Notes under the pieces: model-generated | The model's input: only the letters and a program-made list of their open reading frames with translations | What the model was told of the DNA's origin: nothing | The model's database searches: none | Position numbers and translations under genes: made by a program | Shown: positions 12,778-26,800 of the stretch, piece after piece | Layout of the letters: every line of letters begins with the position of its first letter | How positions within the stretch are numbered: position 1 is the stretch's first letter | Source: Antennarius striatus | Taxonomy: Eukaryota > Chordata > Actinopteri > Lophiiformes > Antennariidae | DNA: 64,000 bases | Direction of reading: 5' to 3' | NCBI RefSeq assembly: GCF_040054535.1 | Contig: NC_090784.1 | Span: 2,227,001 to 2,291,000 of the forward strand

Positions 12778-12984
12778 ACTTCACTCTACCCATGCCTAAC
12801 TAGACCTGTTTATTTATGCCTTTTTATTCCTATGCCTATTCATGCCTTTCTATTTATATATTCTTGATGGGTTATTTGTTACTCTTTCTATTTGGTGCTG
12901 GTACTACTTTCTATGTGCTGGTGCTTTCTGTGTGCCTTTTCTGTGTTTTTGTGTACTCACTGTGCTTAGTTGTGCGACGGAGAA

Positions 12985-13036
12985 ATGAATTTCCCTGACG
13001 GAACCTCCTTTAGGGATCAATAAAGTTCTACTTTAC
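12985..13036 (+). mobile_element. LINE/SINE 3'-tail fragment
   Basis: GAATTTCCC...GGGATCAATAAAGT followed by TCTACTTTAC resembles the conserved 3' tail of fish LINE-SINE pairs. It abuts the inverted SINE that follows. Confidence 0.5.
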
Positions 13037-13037
13037 T

Positions 13038-13319
13038 TACAGTCTATGGGCAAGAGGCGGGGTACACCCTGGACATGTTGCCAGTGCATCGCAAGGCTAC
13101 ACAAACGCAGACAATCGCTCACACTCATGCCCACGGACAATTTGGAGTGACCAGTTCCCCTAAGCTGCATGTTTTTGGAGGTGGGAGGAAGCTACAGCAC
13201 CCAGGGGGAACCCACACAAAAATGGGGAGAAAAAACAAACTCCACACAGAAAGGAATTAAACCCAGAACCTTCTTTCTCTGAGGTAACAGTACTACCCAC
13301 AACTCCACTGTGCTGCCCT
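13038..13319 (-). mobile_element. tRNA-derived SINE (family A), inverted, 3'-truncated
   Basis: Reading the - strand from 13319 gives GGGCAGCACAGTGGAG, a B box-like GGGTTTAATTCC, CTCCAAAAACATGCA, CCAAATTGTCCGTGG and GGGTGTACCCCGCCT, the same order as the + strand copies. The GGAT-type tail is missing. Confidence 0.8.
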
Positions 13320-14436
13320 GTACAAAATCAAATACTTCCATGTGTTTCATACTTTCAGTTCACCTTTAACCCACAAGAAATTTACACTCTTATGATTCTT
13401 CATTGTCTATATCGTAGCAGAATACACCAACAACAGCTAAATGTTTTAGCATTAACACATCATAATCAATTCATTTTATTAATCAATTCATGCTACCTCC
13501 ATAGAATTCATGCCGCCTGCACATGTGAATGAAGTCTCACAATCGATTGATCTGGACATTGAAATAAACCACAACTAAACTGATAGAACAATTGCATCAG
13601 TCACTGTTAGTCCAGAACAAGACTGACTTATTTATTTGTTTGCTTTTTAATAGCTGAAGCTAATGTTTTGTTTCTGTCTAAAATTAGTTCGGCATAAATA
13701 CTAAACATCTCTGCATGAAAATAGAAAAGGTCACATGATAAAAATGAGAACAAATGAGCCTGAATGCAGGCCCAGTTAGCCATGACATTGTGACAGTCAG
13801 CCACCACAAATAGAAATGGATCCCTGAAACAGCCTTCATTCAACTGATTATGTAAGCATGTGCTTTTACTTATCAAACTGTATTCTAGACATCCATGTGT
13901 AATGATTACCAGTGGATGAATTAGAAATACAGTGAAGGAGACGGACATGAACTGGTGTGCTGAAGCTCTGTTCAATCAGTGACGTTCAATGGCACAAAAA
14001 AAAAGATTAAGACAGAAAATGACTAAATTAGTGCAGTGGAATGAGGCCTGGACTTTTTATTAATATGAGTTTAAATTGTTTCTGTTTTTTTCTTGCCAAA
14101 ATCAGATATGTGATATTTTCTGATTGGAAAAGCTTCTGAAATATTGTTTTAGAGGTTAGGCAACAGCATTACTGTGTAGGAAGTGAAACAAATCTTTGAT
14201 GTGTACTTGAGAGACGCAGGCCATTCAAACGCCCCTATGAGAAATCGATCGAGAGCACTTATAAAACCACTGATCTCAATGGTTTAGTGGCTGTTCTCAG
14301 TGAGGACTACAATAAATGGAGAACTGGATTATGATAGAAAATGAGAGAATGCTTTTGTTGACTGACCAGCAGAATTTATGGAGAGTTTCTTTCTCTTTTT
14401 GCAGATCTACCAGCCATTGATTTAAAAAACAATATT
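13320..14436. other. spacer without recognised gene
   Basis: AT-rich, no family recognised on either strand. The 115-codon - strand frame near 13628-13975 has no recognisable domain and no splice context. Confidence 0.4.
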
Positions 14437-14498
14437 ATGTGTGTGTGTGTGTGTGTATGTGCGCGCGCGCGTGTGTGTATATACATAGACACACACAA

Positions 14499-14585
<87 letters not shown>

Positions 14586-14640
14586 CAGGTATATATATAT
14601 ATATATATATACATACAGTATATACACATATATACATATA
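14437..14640. repeat. compound microsatellite (TG)n-(GC)n-(AC)n-(TA)n
   Basis: TG, CGCG, ACAC and a TA run of about 70 bp follow one another. Several open frames rich in Ile-Tyr or Cys-Val are translations of this repeat and are not genes. Confidence 0.95.
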
Positions 14641-15693
14641 TTTAAAAATTTACAGTTACTTACTGGTGTTGGCTTTAAATCAAATAAATGAATATTCATT
14701 TTCACTTGAATGTATGTTTTATGAGTTTCTATTTTATTAATACATAAAATTGGCAGAAATGATAAGTCCATCACTCATATTTTTTTTCTAGAAGTATATA
14801 TGTTGTAAATTGTTGTGTTTTCTTCTCAAAGTCTCCCCTGAGGCTGATGCTGTGGGACCAGACTGTAAAAGCATGATGTTCACTGGCGGGCACTGTTTGT
14901 TCTGTTTATCTGTTTTTGCTTAGAGAACATATGGAGGATGAATGTATTCCAGCTTTCAGGTCATTATGGGGTGGGGGTTGGGTAGGGGGTCACAGCTGAT
15001 ATATTATGGTCTGTAAACTTGAAAAACAAGACAAATATCATGCTTGGGTTAACATTTGATCTTTATTCAATACATGTCATAGATGGTTAAAAGTGAATAA
15101 CAGCCTGTACTTTTTTTTTTGACTGCTCCATGACTACATTTTCTCACATAATATATTTCAAATGTTGTTCAAAGCTTTGGGGTGTTAGTCCTGACTGTTT
15201 TTTTTTTTTTTCCACAAGGTTTTTTCAAGAATCCATACGAAGTCTCCAACACAAGTTTCCACTCTCTGTAGATGCCTTTCAGTGAAAACACAGTGACATG
15301 ATCACTTCATTTTAACAGAACTTTACAATGATGTCCAAGGAGTAGTGAGATGTGAAAGTGAATGGAAATTGTACGATGTACCACTCTTGTATGTTGGTAT
15401 AAAATACTGTAAATGCACTTCTGTCTTCCTTTTTCTGTAAAAATGATGTATGTGCTTTGGACAATTCAATATAAAAAAAGCTAAGCAATGCATCGCATCT
15501 CTGCGCATGTGCGAGCAGGCTGCAGTTTCCTTTGCTCAGAGTGAGTTTGTTATGCCTGTGTAGGTTCTCAGTCATCCAGGTCATGGTTATCCAAAAGCTG
15601 TTGAGTCGATCCACTGGACTTTAAGTTTGTTATGCATAATTTTGCGTTTTTTTCTATGTTTCTGCATGTATTTTTTTAACATAAATTTAGATA
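14641..15693. other. spacer without recognised gene
   Basis: No supported gene. It contains poly-T runs near 15110 and 15200. The LINE at 15.7 kb begins at its right edge. Confidence 0.4.
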
Positions 15694-17031
15694 ATGTATA
15701 GTAATATGCTAGTGTACTCCAGGGAGGAGTTGATGTCTATGAGGGTCAAAGGAGACCCAGCAACACGCAATCTCATCCCCGCTGAGTTCCGACGGAGATA
15801 TCGCGGATGCCGAGCGGGTCGCGTTGAAAGGACTAGACTAACGGCTATAGCCGCTAACCGGAGGCGAGTCAAGCCCTCCGTCCCCTCCGTCATCATGGGG
15901 AACGTGAACTCGGTACCGAACAAGTTGGACAAACTAACGGCGCTGTGCAGGACTGAACAGCGCTACCGGGAGACAAGCTTGTTGGTGTTCTCAGAGACGT
16001 GGCTAACTGGCGACGTGCCAGACGCTAACGTCGCACTACCCGGCTTCTCCTCCGTAAGAGCGGACCGGGACACGAGCACCGCCAGTAAGAAGAAGGGAGG
16101 TGGATTAATTATCTATGCCAACGATAGATGGTGCCATCCGGGACATGTGATGGTGAAATCAACACTATGTAACCGCGATCTGGAGCTAACAGCTGTTAGC
16201 ATCAGACCCTACTACCTGGCGCATGAATTCTCACATGTCATTCTCCTCGCCGTCTACATCCCTCCACGGGCGGACCCTGAGACTTCACGAGAAACCATCT
16301 GTGGGATCACCTCTGCTCTTCGGACCCGGCACCCGGAGGCGCCCGTCATCATCACCGGTGACTTTAACCACGTCACCTTGGACTCATCTCTCCCCACAAT
16401 GGTCCAGTGTGTAGACTGCCCCACACGGAAGGACAGAACCATCGATCTGTTCTACACTAATGCTAAGGAGGCATACACCGCCACCCCCCTCCCTCCACTA
16501 GGTAAATCAGATCATAACCTAGTGCACCTACAGCCCACCTACATTCCGCTGGTGAAACAGCTGCCAGCAACAACACGGCAGGTCAGGAAGTGCTCCCCGG
16601 AAGGGGAGGAGATACTGAGGGACTGCTTCCAGACCACCGACTGGGATGTCATCGTGGGCTCACACGGGGAGGACATTGAGGGGGCAGCTCAGTGTTTTAC
16701 AGACTACATGAACTTCTGTGTGGACACCGTGGCCCCTGTCAGGACAATCAGGTGTTACCCCAACAACAAACCATGGGGAACCAAGGAAGTCAAGGCTGTC
16801 CTGAACAGGAAGAAGAAGGTGTTCAGGAGCAAGAACGAGGAGGAAATGAGGAAGGCCCAACAGGAAGTGAGACTCTGCCTGAGGGAAGCCAAGGAGGCGT
16901 ACAGGAGGAAGCTGGAGAAGCAGCTGGGGCGCAACCAGGTGCGGGAGGTCTGGAATGGGATGAGAACCATCACCGTCATGGGAAAGGGCGCAGCACTGTG
17001 GAGGGGAATATTGAACGAGCGAATGAACTAA
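15694..17031 (+). pseudogene. LINE endonuclease domain frame
   Basis: A 445-codon frame carries apurinic endonuclease-like motifs in order: NVNSVPNKLDKL near residue 70, the catalytic-Glu block SETWLTG (about 100-106), YIPPRADP near 189, GDFN near 221 (catalytic Asp/Asn) and GKSDHNLVH near 272 with the catalytic His. This nuclease nicks the target DNA to prime reverse transcription in the family. A basic linker KKVFRSKNEEEMRK follows. The frame breaks near 17031, and reverse-transcriptase sequence resumes in other frames. Confidence 0.82.
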
Positions 17032-17269
17032 ACAGCTTTTTCAATTGGTTCAGCTCCCCCGCCACTCCCGGCTCCTCGTCCCGGGCCTCTTCCGGTTCTG
17101 CAAACCGCTCCACTTATGCTCCCTCCTCCTGTGCTTCCTCTCCTTCCACCCCTGCCACTTCTCCCGAGCCCACTCCAAGAACTGCGAAGCTCAACGGCCC
17201 CACCTCAACCACTGGACTTCCAACCTCGCCACAACCTCCTGCTCCCACCACCACCGAGACCGTCATCAC

Positions 17270-18804
<1,535 letters not shown>

Positions 18805-18893
18805 ATGGATTTAATTTAATTTTATACTGTTTATATTTTAATTTTATACTATTTTATATTTTAATTTTATACTGTTTATATTTTAGTTATAGT

Positions 18894-19587
<694 letters not shown>

Positions 19588-20785
19588 ATGCCAGCCACCA
19601 CCCTAAATGACTATCACCCTGTAGCCCTCACCCCGGTAATCACCAAGTGCTTCGAGAGATTAGTCCTCCAGCACATCAAGGACTTTCTCCCCCCTTGGCT
19701 TAGATACACACCAGTTTGCCTATGGGGGAAAAAACAGATCCACTGAGGATGCCATCGCCATAGCCCTCCACTCAACGCTGTTGCACCTGGAGCAGCAGCA
19801 GAGTTATGTTCACATGCTGTTCGTGGATTATAGTTCTGCATTCAACACTATAGTCCCGGACATCCTCAACAATAAACTCTCCACCGTCGGTCTCCCTCCT
19901 CTCACATGTGCCTGGATAAAGGACTTTCTCACAAACCGACCCCAGACTGTGAGACCCGGCCCCCACCTCTCCACCACACGGACATTGAGCACCGGCTCCC
20001 CACAGGGCTGCGTGCTGAGCCCCCTCTTGTACTGCCTCTACACCCACGACTGCCGTCCGACCCACGACAGCAACTTGATAGTCAAGTTTGCTGACGACAC
20101 CACAGTGGTCGGTACAGTGGTCGGTCTCATCTCCGGGGGTGACGAGACAGCCTACAGTGAGGAGGTCCAGAAGTTGGTAGCCTGGTGTTCAGAGCATAAC
20201 CTGGCTCTGAACACCAACAAAACAAAAGAACTCATCATGGACTTCAGGAGGCTCAGCACGGACTCAGCCCCGCTCTACATCGACGGTGAGTGTGTGGAGA
20301 GGATTCAAACCTTCCGGTTCCTCAGCGTCCTCATCTCCTCTGATGTCTCCTAGTCGGACAACACCACTGCCATCATCAAGAAGGCACAGCAGCGGCTCCA
20401 CCTCCTGAGGGTTCTCAAAAAATACAACCTGAACCCCTCCCTGCTGCTGGCCTTCTACCGCTCATCAGTCCAAAGCCTGCTGACCTACTGCATCACAGTG
20501 TGGAACGGCAGCTGCACCATGGAGGACAGGAAGAGGCTCCAGAGAGTCGTGAAGGCGGCTGAGAAGATCATTGGCTGCTCTCTGTCCTCCCTGTCGGAGA
20601 TCTACTCCTCCCGCTGCCTCAGCAGAGCAAGGAACATAGCAAAGGACAAATCCCACCCCAGTTCAGGCCTGTTTGACCTGCTGCCCTCAGGCAGACGACA
20701 CAGGTGCCTCAAAACTAGAACTAACACATTCCACAACAGCTTCTTCCCGAAAGCCATTACTCTGCTTAACTCAAGCATGCACTGA
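19588..20785 (+). pseudogene. LINE reverse transcriptase fragment
   Basis: RT motifs appear in order: [20 protein letters not shown] (19600-19660), a frameshift near 19700, [30 protein letters not shown], the catalytic FADDTTVVG (about 20086-20112), [12 protein letters not shown], and after a TAG stop at 20351-20353 the thumb/C-terminal region ending near TLLNSSMH. It lacks the endonuclease, so it is dead on arrival. Confidence 0.87.
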
Positions 20786-20833
20786 TACCCACACACACAC
20801 CCACACACCCACACACACACACACACACACACA
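20786..20833 (+). repeat. (CA)n microsatellite in LINE 3' region
   Basis: Interrupted CA/CCA units follow directly after the LINE coding remnant. Confidence 0.9.
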
Positions 20834-21135
20834 TACTGTGCAATTTGGGAACATGCAATACGCCGTGCTGGGCATGGCGCTTCACGTATCTCGATGTATA
20901 CACCTGTAAATAGTCGGCATACAGCATAATGTTTGTATATACTGTACTTGTATTTGTATTGTATTTATTCTACTATTTCTACTGTTACACTATTGCACTG
21001 TGAGGAGTTGCTAAAATGTCATTATACCATGTATAGTGACAATAAAGGCTTTCTATTCTATTCTATTGTATTCTGTTCTATTCTATTCTATTCTATTCTA
21101 ACTACTACACAGTGACAATTTTTCTTTCATGATGG

Positions 21136-21158
21136 CAGGTGAGGCCGTGCCTCACCTG
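21136..21158. repeat. perfect hairpin-forming inverted repeat
   Basis: CAGGTGAGGC and GCCTCACCTG form 10-bp arms around a 3-base loop. It may be the end of an unclassified DNA element that continues to about 22240. Confidence 0.6.
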
Positions 21159-21202
21159 CCTCACCTGGAAGAATTACATTAAATGGTTATATTTATCCAG
21201 TG

Positions 21203-21553
21203 GGGCAGCACGGTGGCGGAGTGGGTCGTGCTGTCGCCTCACAACACGGCGGTTCCGGGTTTGAGTCCCGCTCTGTGCGGAATTTGCATGTTCTCCCCGT
21301 GTCTGCGTGGGTTCTCTCCAGGCTCGCCGGCCTCCTCCCACCTCCAAAAACATGCACTTCAGGTTGATTGGCCGGTCCCAAATTGCCCGTAGGAGTGAGT
21401 GTGAGTGTGCTTGTCTGTCTTCTTGTGTGGCTCCGCGGTGCACTGGCGTCGTGCCCGGAGTGTCCCCCGCCTCACACCCCATGCCAGCTGGGATAGGCTC
21501 CAGCTCCCTGTGAACCGCTGCGGCAGATACAGCGGCAGAAAATGGATGGATGG
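21203..21553 (+). mobile_element. tRNA-derived SINE (family A), full-length, 14-bp TSD
   Basis: It begins GGGCAGCACGGTGG, has an A box (TGGCGGAGTGGG) and B box (GGTTTGAGTCCC), and ends with a GGAT-type tail. The sequence ATATTTATCCAGTG is found directly on both sides (21189-21202 and 21554-21567), a perfect target-site duplication that fixes both ends. Confidence 0.93.
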
Positions 21554-21567
21554 ATATTTATCCAGTG

Positions 21568-22299
21568 ATGTGTATTATAAAGTTATTTTCCGTTTAACGT
21601 CACCAATTTTAGGCTATTTTTATGAATCTGCGCCCATGGCTCGACTAGCTGTGCTGGCATGCTATAGTGTGCCCGTAATGCTATCTGTCTATATGTCACT
21701 ATTGCTCTATGAACTAAATTCCCATAATTTAGCTAATGTACAGTGTTTTTTTTGTCAACAACTGTACGTGTGTAATGTCTTTCATGAGTTGAGCGGTCCT
21801 GAAACCGCTGGGACAAGGCACTACGTGAGGCCCGCAGTTCTCCAGCCTCCTCTTAGGGGGCGCTGGTGATCCCAGGGATCCGGCCAAGGATTCCTCTTCC
21901 TCGGCCGTAGAAGTGACAGTAAACTACGATCTGCAGTCAAGTGCAGCCATTCATTTGTTTTCTGCTCGCCTTGCCTTACTATAAAAACGGAGGATTACAT
22001 ATCTCGACTCAACATTTTTTCGATGCTTTTGTTCAGAAGGAGCTGCACATGGACTTCATTTATAAGTAAACGTAACATATGAACAAACATGTAGGAAACA
22101 ACATAACGTTTTTTGATCAAATGTGCTAATTGTGTTAGTTTGTATGTGTAAATAGTGGGTTCATATTTTTTTTAAATGTAATTATGATGAAATCAGTGCC
22201 TCACCAGCCATGAACCTCACCGCACAGCACTGCTAATACATCATTTGAATCGTTCCTTTTGATCATTAACAGAATGTGACACTATAGTGAAATGACGCA
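21568..22299. other. spacer upstream of zdhhc3, no gene seen
   Basis: The sequence is partly GC-rich near 21800-21900 and AT-rich afterwards. Together with 21116-21202 it may be one older repeat split by the SINE, but no terminal repeats could be confirmed. Confidence 0.35.
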
Positions 22300-22360
22300 C
22301 AGGAAGTTACGTCATTACGTCATTACGTATTCATTTTAGGGGGAAGTGGGCGGGGCGGAT
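22300..22360 (+). promoter_or_regulatory. zdhhc3: zdhhc3 core promoter region
   Basis: Just upstream of the inferred first exon lie an ETS-like AGGAAGT (22301-22307), two tandem CRE/ATF-like TTACGTCA (22307-22314, 22315-22322) plus a partial third, and a GC box GGGCGGGGCGG (22348-22358). No TATA box was seen. The start site itself is inferred. Confidence 0.6.
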
Positions 22361-22431
22361 GCGTGACACCGACGGAAGCTACTAGCAGCAACAGCGAGCC
22401 GTCCAGACCGAGAGGGTTGTTCGCGTTTCAG
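22361..22431 (+). other. zdhhc3: zdhhc3 non-coding first exon (inferred)
   Basis: CpG-rich sequence ends in TTTCAG followed by a good donor GTGAGG at 22432. The next acceptor is TTCTCCAG at 23460-23467. The 5' limit is a guess. Confidence 0.55.
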
Positions 22432-22764
22432 GTGAGGTCCAGCGGGATGTAACGATAGTTAATCAGGAATAAGACAGGCAGACGCCTCGGGGCTTACTCC
22501 GCTTTACGGCTGAGGGAAGAGCTTTGATAGGACGATGCGAACAGGATCGTAAATGCAACGTTAGCTGAGCAGCTAGCTAACTGTGACCAACATTTATTAC
22601 ATTGTTTTGACTCGCGCTGCGTTCAGGTTCAGGTCAGCTCCGTAAAAACCAACGAGCTGTTCGTTACAGCACTAAGTCGTCTCATAAGCCGTCTTTTACT
22701 GAATAAGCCATTATTATCATATAGGAAAATAATAAAGGCAATACTCATAGCTTATTTACATGGC

Positions 22765-22829
22765 TATACTATATAGTATATATACTATAGCATAGTATAT
22801 ATACTATACTATACTATACTATACTATAC
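22765..22829 (+). repeat. CTATA-rich simple repeat
   Basis: Repeated CTATA/TATAG units form partly self-complementary sequence. Confidence 0.85.
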
Positions 22830-22879
22830 ATGGCTATAAAGATGTTTTGAATTCAGCCGTGAGACTGGAACAGCCTGAG

Positions 22880-22881
<2 letters not shown>

Positions 22882-22950
<69 letters not shown>
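22882..22950 (+). repeat. (CA)n microsatellite
   Basis: About 34 uninterrupted units. Confidence 0.97.
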
Positions 22951-22955
<5 letters not shown>

Positions 22956-23082
22956 TATATACACACAGTAACCCCTTGTTCCTTGCAATTAATGCATTCC
23001 AAAAACCACAAGCGAATAACGAAGTCCGCAGTATAGCGACAAACTATCTTATTATTTACGGCAATTTAAACCAATGTTTTTA

Positions 23083-23148
23083 CTGTTGATGGAGGTAACT
23101 GATTCGCTGTGGCAACCCCTGAAGGGAAAAGCTGAAAGGAAAAGAAGA
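23083..23148 (+). mobile_element. RTE LINE 3'-terminal fragment
   Basis: ACTGATTCGCTGTGGCAACC, CCTGAAGGGAAAAGCTGAAA and a GGAAAAGAAG tail match the end of the copy at 5525-5736. Confidence 0.7.
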
Positions 23149-23537
23149 TGATTATTTACAGTAATTTAAACGTTCATGAACCCTCCCCATACTGATGTTA
23201 AACCACCTACTATGTGTATTACCTTTTCCCACACTCTGATAGACTGTTTAAAGCACTTTTGTGCCTCAGAGAAGTCCAAGATTCACGGAACGTAGCGCAC
23301 TTCCGTCAAGCAATAGAATTTGCGTATGGTATCGCGTGACTGCCCACCAAAAATACGCGATGAGGGGAAGTCGTGAGTGTTGATGTGCAAATGGGCAAGG
23401 GATTACTGTGTGTGTATGTGTATATATATCCAAACTCTTGTCTAACCTATGATCTGCTCTTCTCCAGCATGCCATGACTGAAAGCGGGGCTTGAAGGCAC
23501 AGTGGGTCCAGCAGCAACTGTCTATCATAGATGAAGA

Positions 23538-23879
23538 ATGAAGAGCCCGGTCCACAGATGCAGGGACACAGAGCACGGGCGTGGGCAGAGTGGGGCAGGG
23601 GCAGGAACCAACTACCTACAGACCGAGCAGCGCATTCCTATCTCCAAAGATGTCATCACTTCCTCCTCTGCCTCTGCCATGTGGTTCATCAGGGACGCCT
23701 GTGGCATCGTGTGCGCGGTCATCACCTGGATGCTGGTGTTCTATGCAGAGTTTGTGGTGCTGTTTGTGATGCTTCTGCCCTCCAAAAGTCTAACTTACAG
23801 CATTGTGAACGGTGCCCTGTTCAATGCGCTTGCCTTCCTTGCCCTTGCCTCACACCTCAGGGCCATGTGCACCGACCCT
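23538..23879 (+). CDS. zdhhc3: zdhhc3 coding exon 1 (residues 1-114)
   Basis: It encodes the cytosolic N-terminus and the first two membrane spans, ending at ...AMCTDP. The donor is CCT|GTATGT, phase 0. The exon begins at 23468 with 70 bases of 5' UTR. Confidence 0.92.
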
Positions 23880-26800
23880 GTATGTGGGACTTCTTTGGTG
23901 TTATACACAAATTTTAAAATTAGGCTGCAGATTGTCATGTTTTACCTCCCATTGTCATTAAGAGTTTGGAGTTTTGCTTTGTTCAATAGAAACTTGTTTA
24001 TTTCAGCAAAACATAAAAAAGTACAGTATGTGTAATCTGTGAGTTTGTTTGAGTAGCAGTAGGATGCAGCATTAATATGTCACAAATGACTCTGAAGTCC
24101 TCAACTGGTGCGCTCATGTTTTGTGTTAGGGAGCAGTGCCTAAAGGGAATGCCACCAAGGAGTACATAGAGAGCCTTCAGCTGAAACCAGGACAGGTTGT
24201 CTACAAATGTCCCAAGTGCTGCAGCATCAAGCCTGACCGAGCACACCACTGCAGGTGGGGCAGAAGGACGTTCAACCGGTCCCATGGTCACAGTGGGAGC
24301 CTTTAGTTGCAGTAATTAAAGTCCGACTCTTTTAAATTCAATAAGCTGTTATATTGTGAAACGTGTGCGTTTTGCTCCCTTGTGTTTTTTGGTGTTTTTT
24401 TGCACTGTTCCCCTTTGGTTGCTTTGTGGACCTGACATAGTGTCACCTCATCTTTTTCTCATCTTATTGTTTGTGTCACAGTGTTTGCAAACGTTGCATA
24501 CGGAAGATGGACCACCACTGTCCCTGGGTCAACAACTGCGTTGGGGAGAACAATCAAAAGTATTTTGTGCTTTTCACAGTAAGTTGATGAAACAGCCTGT
24601 CGTAGACTGACCATAAACACCCATTAAACCAGAAAGTTACTGCCAGACCTCCACCCCCAGTAGTCCAGTGTTCCATCACACCACCCACCCACTGCTGTAA
24701 CACACCACAGGGGTTTCAATCATTTTTGGGAATCCATGTGTGGGGGTGGTTGTTCTGAAGACGATGCTGTGTGTTATCTTCCTTCCTGGTTGCGTGGTTG
24801 TGACTAGTCCCCCTAAACAAAGAATGCAGTTCAAAATCAACATGTTCCTCTAACCTGTAGCAAAGCTTCCCCTAAAGCACTGCCCCAGGTTGTTTCATTA
24901 CTGTAATGAAATATGAAAGTCAATTGATTTCTGTGACTTGCTGCTTTGCTGTTGCTCAAACTACTGCCTCTCTCCTTTTACCTGCTTGACCTTTGCTGCC
25001 TTCAAACTAGGGAGGAAGAAGTTAAGTCTGTGCTCACACTTACATCTGTATTACTGAACTAGTCCCCCTAAACAAAGAATACACTTCAAAATCAACATGT
25101 TCCCCTAACCTGTAGCAAAGCTTCCCCTTAAAGCACTACCCCAGGTTGTTTTGGTGTGAATAGTGGATTTCTGTAGAAATGTGACTACTCCAGAATAAAA
25201 GAACCAATTACTGTTGTGTTTCTCAAACAAAAAAAAAGAAATTAAAAATTTACTTTTGAAACATTTAAAAGGCGATGAATCTTTCCAGAATCATGACCCG
25301 GTTAGTGAACAAGACCCTTTTCTTCTAGCTGCCTTTGTTGACAGTAAACAAGTGCATCCTGCCACTGTTTATGTGGTACCCTGTCAGTCACTGTTTCCTC
25401 CGTCTTGGTTATAGCTGATTTATGTAGTTTTGTTGAAAGAAAACAGTTTCTGTATTAAATTTATTATAAATCCAGCAAAAATCATATTCTTTGGGTACAT
25501 TGGATATTTTCATGGTTGCAAAAATAAACCGCTGGGAACACATTTTTAAGTGTGGACAAAGAAAACATGGACAAAATTGTTGGTACCCCTCTGTTAATGA
25601 AAGAAAAACCCACAATGGTCACCAAAATCACTTGAAACTTCGAAAAGTAACAATAAATAAAAATTTATTGAAAATTAAGCAAAATCAGACATTACTTTGG
25701 AATTGTCGTTCAACAGAATTGTTTAAAAAAACAAACTAATGAAACGGGCCTGGACAAAAAGGATGGTACCAATAACTTCATATTTTGTTGCACAACCTTA
25801 TGAGGCAATCACTGTAATGAAACCATTTCTGTAGCTGTCAATGAGACCTCCACACCTCCCAACAGGTATTTTGGCCCACTCCTCGTGAGAATACTTCTCT
25901 AGTTGTCCTCTCCCATATTTCAGCTCTTTCCACAGATGTTCAATAGGCTTTAGATCTGGGCTCGTAGAAGGCCACTTCAGAATAGTCCAATGCTTTTCTC
26001 TAAACCATTCTTGGGTGTTTTTAGCTGTGTGTTTGGGGTCGTTATCCTGTTGGAAGACCCATGATCTGCGACTGAGACCAAGCTTTCTGACACTAGGCAG
26101 CCCATTTCTCTCCAGAATGCCTTGATGGTCTTGAGATTTCATTTTACCTTACACAGATTCAAGACACCCTTTGCAGCCCCAGAACATGACCAAATCTCCT
26201 CCATGTATCACAGTAGACAGTGTTCTTCATATGCTTGATTTTTCCATCTGTGAACATAGAGGTGATGTGCCTTACCAAACAGCTCCAGTTTTGTCTCGTC
26301 TGTCCAAAGAACATTCTCCCAGAAGCTTTGTGGCTTGTCAACATTCCGCAAACACCAGTCTCGCTTTTTTATGATTTGCTTTGAAATCCTTGGTCGTCTC
26401 CAATGGACTCCACTTTGGCTCACACTTTAACGACGAATAGTGCGATCTGACACTGATGTACCTTGGCCTTGGAGTTCATCTTTAATTTCTTTGGAGGTTG
26501 TTCTGGGCTCTTGGGATACCTTTTGGACTATCCATCTCTTCAATGTATCATCAATTTTCCTCTTGTGGCCACGTCCAGGAAGGTTGACTTCAGTCCCGTG
26601 GATCTTCTGAATTGTTGTCACGGGAACATCAGGCTGCTTAGAGATTGTCTTATAGCCTTTACCTTTAACACGCTGGTCTATAATTTTCTTTCTAAGCTCC
26701 TGAGACAACCCTCTCCTTTGCTTTCCGCTTTTCCATGTTCAGTGCGGTACACACCACGTCACCAAACAGCACAGTGAGTATCACCCTTTAAATAGGCAGA

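Larger units (their letters stand above)
19588..21100 (+). mobile_element. 5'-truncated L2-type LINE with TTCTA tail
   Basis: Sequence starts inside the RT domain and ends with a 3' region reading GACAATAAAGGCTTTC followed by (TTCTA)n at about 21050-21100. It is a different family from the 15.7-kb LINE, judged by its RT sequence and tail. Confidence 0.85.
22432..23467 (+). other. zdhhc3 first intron
   Basis: It holds a CTATA-type run (about 22765-22829), a CA microsatellite (22882-22950) and a 66-bp RTE tail fragment (23083-23148). No coding sequence is seen. Confidence 0.6.

Noticed and set aside
13628-13975. 115-codon - strand open frame as a gene
   Set aside because: AT-rich, no family resemblance, no promoter or splice context.
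14376-14774. Ile-Tyr-rich open frames
   Set aside because: Translation of the TA/TG compound microsatellite.
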